Source: Oegoconia quadripuncta
Lineage: Eukaryota; Arthropoda; Insecta; Lepidoptera; Autostichidae
Length of the DNA: 64,000 nt
Direction of reading: 5' to 3'
Assembly (NCBI GenBank): GCA_949316235.1
Contig: OX438741.1
Span: forward strand, 13,393,124-13,457,123
Numbering within the stretch: position 1 is the first letter of the stretch; every line of letters begins with the position of its first letter. The notes beneath the pieces were generated by a model. It had not been told where the DNA came from. It saw only the letters and a program-made list of their open reading frames with translations, and did no database searches. Position numbers and translations under genes: made by a program. Below, in pieces: positions 63,133 to 64,000 of the stretch.

Positions 63133-63240
63133 ATGTCTGACCTCAAAATCTGCAGGATATGCCTTCGAACGGAGTCAAAAGTATATAATTATGATCAATA
63201 CCAACTGAAGTCCTATTATGAAGAAGTGATAGCACTAAAA
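63133..63240 (+). CDS. First exon of a second ZAD gene (partial gene)
   Basis: ATG at 63,133; MSDLKICRICLRTESKVYNY, DQYQLKSYYEEVIALK; donor GTGAGT at 63,241. The length (36 codons), phase and donor equal exon 1 of the minus-strand ZAD gene; 28 of 36 residues agree. The two genes are head to head, 3.7 kb apart, a recent duplication. Further exons must lie beyond 64,000. Confidence 0.88.
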
Positions 63241-63329
63241 GTGAGTATTAACACATAAATTTAACAACATGCTTTGATTCTAGAGCAGCCGTAAATGTTT
63301 ATTCTGAATCTTTAAGCTTTAATAAGCTT

Positions 63330-63693
63330 TTTTTTTTTTTTTTTTTAATCTTGTTTTTATTTGAGGCTTTTGTACACCCTGGGTGACTATGCCAGCCTCA
63401 TTGATACATTCGCCTTTTTAAACCTCACTCTCTTTTTGCAATGGACAATCCAACAAATTTATACAGACTGACAGCACTCATACAGAGTATATCAGCCAAA
63501 ACACAGCTGAGCTGCCCATTGCATAGCTCCGATGACTTAATCAAAAGCCGTTCTCTAATATCTGCACTCCGGTCACACTCCAACAAAAAGTGTAACACGT
63601 CATCTGGTTTATCACAAAGTGTACACAGTGGTGACGGTTTAATTCCCATCATATGATAGAATTTATTTGTTGGTATGTGTCCTGAGCGCAGTC
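63330..63693 (-). pseudogene. LINE C-terminal fragment with 12-bp TSD
   Basis: Minus strand: SPLCTLCDKPDDVLHFLLEC, LADILCMSAVSLYKFVGLSI, stop, short 3' UTR, A tail (T run 63,330-63,346). Direct repeats TTTAATAAGCTT at 63,318-63,329 and 63,694-63,705. It is a 5'-truncated LINE inside intron 1 of the second ZAD gene. Confidence 0.88.
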
Positions 63694-63705
63694 TTTAATA
63701 AGCTT

Positions 63706-64000
63706 ACTGCTTTTCTAACAGTACCTATATTCTAATTCTCTTCTCAAGGATAGCTAAAGGGCCAACCTACAGACCCAGGTACTTTGCGTACTCTCAGCGC
63801 GATTCCCTTTAGTTTGTGGGTCAATCTATACTCTGCGTGGGTGTACATTGTAGGTATCACTAAGCCGGCACAACATGAATCTATGTTCAGGACTAAGGCG
63901 ACCAACCGTCTCGGATTCTGGGGGACCGTCCCGATATCCTAATTGTAATTCCGCATTGGAATCATTAGTAAAATAGTCTCGCAAAACGTTTAATGCGACC
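63706..64000. other. Intron 1 of the second ZAD gene, unassigned
   Basis: No exon or repeat was recognised up to the window edge. Confidence 0.4.

Overview
This is animal genomic DNA, almost certainly from an insect and most likely a moth or butterfly. The reasons are short exons with GT..AG introns, a ZAD-type zinc-finger gene (a family expanded in insects), a mariner whose terminal repeats resemble the cecropia type, BEL/Pao and RTE/Jockey/R1-like retroelements, and several tRNA-derived SINE families typical of Lepidoptera. There is no bacterial or organellar gene, no CRISPR array and no convincing functional tRNA or rRNA gene. The assignment to Lepidoptera is inference; no species is claimed.

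Layout. 1-15,480 is intergenic or intronic repeat DNA: three SINE families (called A, B and C here), 3' ends of LINEs, MITEs, a 520-bp PIF/Harbinger-like deletion derivative at 7,186-7,705, and a nested LINE-in-LINE at 10.9-11.6 kb. 15,480-23,603 is a decayed LINE reverse transcriptase split by a young 6.4-kb BEL/Pao LTR retrotransposon (15,603-22,049; 383-bp LTRs differing at one base; TSD GTTAG). 23.6-31.5 kb holds MITEs, an RNase H fragment of a LINE, a broken mariner (28,521-29,997) and a 38-bp tandem repeat.

The one substantial host gene lies on the minus strand from 59,454 down to 31,620. I read it as 11 coding exons (about 639 residues) encoding an N-terminal ZAD domain, an acidic then lysine-rich linker, and about ten C2H2 zinc fingers. 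Most exons are too short to show as long open frames. They were joined from splice sites, phase and the zinc-finger spacing that is completed across introns. Its introns are packed with transposons, including two mariners with uninterrupted transposase frames (46,554-47,849 minus; 50,479-51,772 plus), a Tc1-like transposase with one frameshift (37.7-38.8 kb), minisatellites carrying ATGCAAAT octamers, and a P-element-like remnant (57,530-58,161).

A second, paralogous ZAD first exon (63,133-63,240, plus) begins a divergently oriented neighbour that runs off the right edge. Between the two genes sit two P-element-like copies, each carrying the first exons of a THAP domain, inserted in opposite orientation with three copies of the 8-bp sequence GGTGGGTG. 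One is interrupted by a polyadenylated retrocopy of a small unidentified gene. Two more retrocopies of that gene are in the window.

Most other sequence is AT-rich and unassigned. Coordinates of diverged repeats are approximate; exon, LTR, TIR and TSD coordinates were read base by base.
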